DNA of 14,965 nucleotides from contig CAZUCI010000066.1 in the NCBI GenBank assembly GCA_964619485.1, forward strand, positions 1-14,965, read 5' to 3'. The notes under the pieces were generated by a model. That model searched no databases. It saw nothing but the letters and a program-made list of their open reading frames with translations, and was not told where the DNA came from. Both the position numbers and the translations under genes were made by a program. Each line of letters starts with the position of its first letter. Position 1 is the first letter of the stretch. Positions 13,978 through 14,965 of this stretch are shown here, piece by piece. This DNA is from UBA2882 sp964619485 (GTDB lineage: Bacteria > Bacillota > Clostridia > Lachnospirales > Lachnospiraceae).

Positions 13978-14008
13978 AGAGGCAATGCCTGAATTAGGAG
14001 GAAAAAAG

Positions 14009-14965
14009 ATGTCTAAGATTCAAATGAAAACCCCTTTAGTAGAGATGGATGGGGATGAAATGACCAGAATTCTCTGGAAGATGATTAAGGATGAATTACT
14101 TCTCCCATTTATTGATCTGAAAACAGAGTACTATGATCTTGGCTTAGAGTATAGAAACGAGACCAATGATCAGGTAACAATTGACAGTGCTGAGGCAACC
14201 AGAAAGTATGGTGTTGCCGTTAAATGTGCAACAATTACTCCAAACGCTGCCAGAATGACAGAATATAACCTGAAGGAAATGTGGAAAAGTCCAAACGGAA
14301 CCATTCGTGCAGCATTAGACGGTACCGTTTTCCGTACCCCGATTGTAGTGAAGGGAATTGAGCCCTGTGTCAAAAACTGGGAAAAACCGATTACGCTTGC
14401 CCGTCATGCATATGGTGATGTTTATAAGAGCGTTGAAATCAAGGTTCCAGGAGCCGGAAAAGCAGAGCTCGTTTTTACCGGAGAGGATGGAACAGAGATT
14501 CGTGAAACAATTCACAATTTTGCAGGTGCTGGTGTGATTCAGGGAATGCACAACACGGATGAGTCAATCACAAGCTTTGCAAAGGCATGCTTTAACTATG
14601 CCCTTTCCACAAAACAGGATTTATGGTTTGCAACCAAAGATACAATCTCAAAAAAATATGATCATACCTTTAAGGATATTTTCCAGGATTTATATGATCA
14701 GGAATATAAGGAAAAATTTGAAGCAGCAGGAATCACCTATTTCTATACATTAATTGATGATGCCGTAGCACGTGTGATGAAAGCAAAAGGCGGATTTATC
14801 TGGGCCTGCAAAAATTATGATGGCGATGTCATGAGTGATATGGTCAGCTCAGCCTTTGGTTCCCTGGCTATGATGACCTCTGTTTTGGTTTCACCAACAG
14901 GTGTCTTTGAGTATGAAGCAGCTCATGGAACAGTTCAAAGACATTATTATAATCATTTAAAGGGA
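14009..14965 (+). CDS. icd: NADP-dependent isocitrate dehydrogenase, 3' end beyond the window (319 aa seen)
   Basis: Oxidatively decarboxylates isocitrate to 2-oxoglutarate with NADP. It is the homodimeric type close to eukaryotic IDH1/2 (about 400-415 aa), not the E. coli Icd type. The substrate-binding arginines fall at the same numbers as in human IDH1: Arg100 (SPNGTIR), Arg109 (GTVFR) and Arg132 (LARHAYGD), with Tyr139. The metal ligands are Asp251, Asp273 and Asp277 (NYDGDVMSD). HGTVQRHY (306-313) keeps the Arg-His pair that binds the 2'-phosphate of NADP. AGGAGG lies 7 bases before ATG. The frame is open to the last base of the window, so about 80-90 residues are missing. It is third in the operon and completes the route from citrate with an aconitase not seen here. 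Confidence 0.95.
   Translation, partial: MSKIQMKTPLVEMDGDEMTRILWKMIKDELLLPFIDLKTEYYDLGLEYRNETNDQVTIDSAEATRKYGVAVKCATITPNAARMTEYNLKEMWKSPNGTIRAALDGTVFRTPIVVKGIEPCVKNWEKPITLARHAYGDVYKSVEIKVPGAGKAELVFTGEDGTEIRETIHNFAGAGVIQGMHNTDESITSFAKACFNYALSTKQDLWFATKDTISKKYDHTFKDIFQDLYDQEYKEKFEAAGITYFYTLIDDAVARVMKAKGGFIWACKNYDGDVMSDMVSSAFGSLAMMTSVLVSPTGVFEYEAAHGTVQRHYYNHLKG

Noticed and set aside
13980..13990. Short inverted repeat AGGC-AAT-GCCT before icd
   Set aside because: The 4-bp stem is too short to act as a terminator and has no T-run; the genes appear co-transcribed.

Overview
The window reads as a chromosomal segment of an anaerobic, spore-former-type Firmicute, most probably a Lachnospiraceae bacterium. 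The base composition is moderate, the Shine-Dalgarno sites are purine-rich, and the gene set (class B sortase with LRR_5/BspA-like surface proteins, a high-cysteine glycine-rich miniprotein, a citrate synthase of the isopropylmalate-synthase fold, NADP isocitrate dehydrogenase) fits that family. The 10-base N run at 360-369 shows that this is a draft scaffold. The same 40 codons of leuS occur on both sides of it with very different codon use, so the first ~359 bases probably belong to another genome.

Layout. (1) 1-1081: 3' part of leuS, interrupted by the gap and closed by a bidirectional terminator. (2) 1163-2346, minus strand: two small hypothetical proteins (93 and 165 aa) and a 76-aa Gly/Cys-rich miniprotein. 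(3) 2557-10754, plus strand: a tightly spaced cell-surface operon. It encodes a class B sortase with an unusual cytoplasmic extension and two very large secreted leucine-rich-repeat proteins (1415 and 926 aa). Both end in [T/S]PxTG[D/E] sorting signals, a hydrophobic helix and a basic tail. A strong hairpin terminator closes the operon. (4) 10829-11755: a signal-less subtilisin-like protease with a TTG start, whose ribosome-binding site lies in the 3' arm of that terminator. (5) 11828-14965: a citrate-to-2-oxoglutarate operon with a probable Re-citrate synthase, a GntR/FCD regulator overlapping it by four bases, and an NADP-type isocitrate dehydrogenase cut by the window end.

How the parts work together. 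In region 3 the sortase is the likely anchoring enzyme for the two LRR proteins encoded beside it; the two proteins share a pre-anchor module and the same signal type, so this looks like a self-contained surface-display unit. In region 5 the operon has a near-consensus sigma-A promoter (TTGACA, 17 bp, TACAAT). A perfect 12-bp palindrome, ATTGTATACAAT, covers its -10 box and is a good candidate operator for the GntR protein made from the same transcript, which would give feedback control of glutamate precursor synthesis.

No rRNA, tRNA, CRISPR array, insertion sequence or prophage gene was seen. No gene-free stretch exceeds 300 bases; the longest is the ~210-base divergent region at 2347-2556. 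I find no wholly new defence or mobile system. The observations most worth following are the sortase/LRR unit, the terminator/RBS overlap, the palindromic operator and the chimeric contig join.
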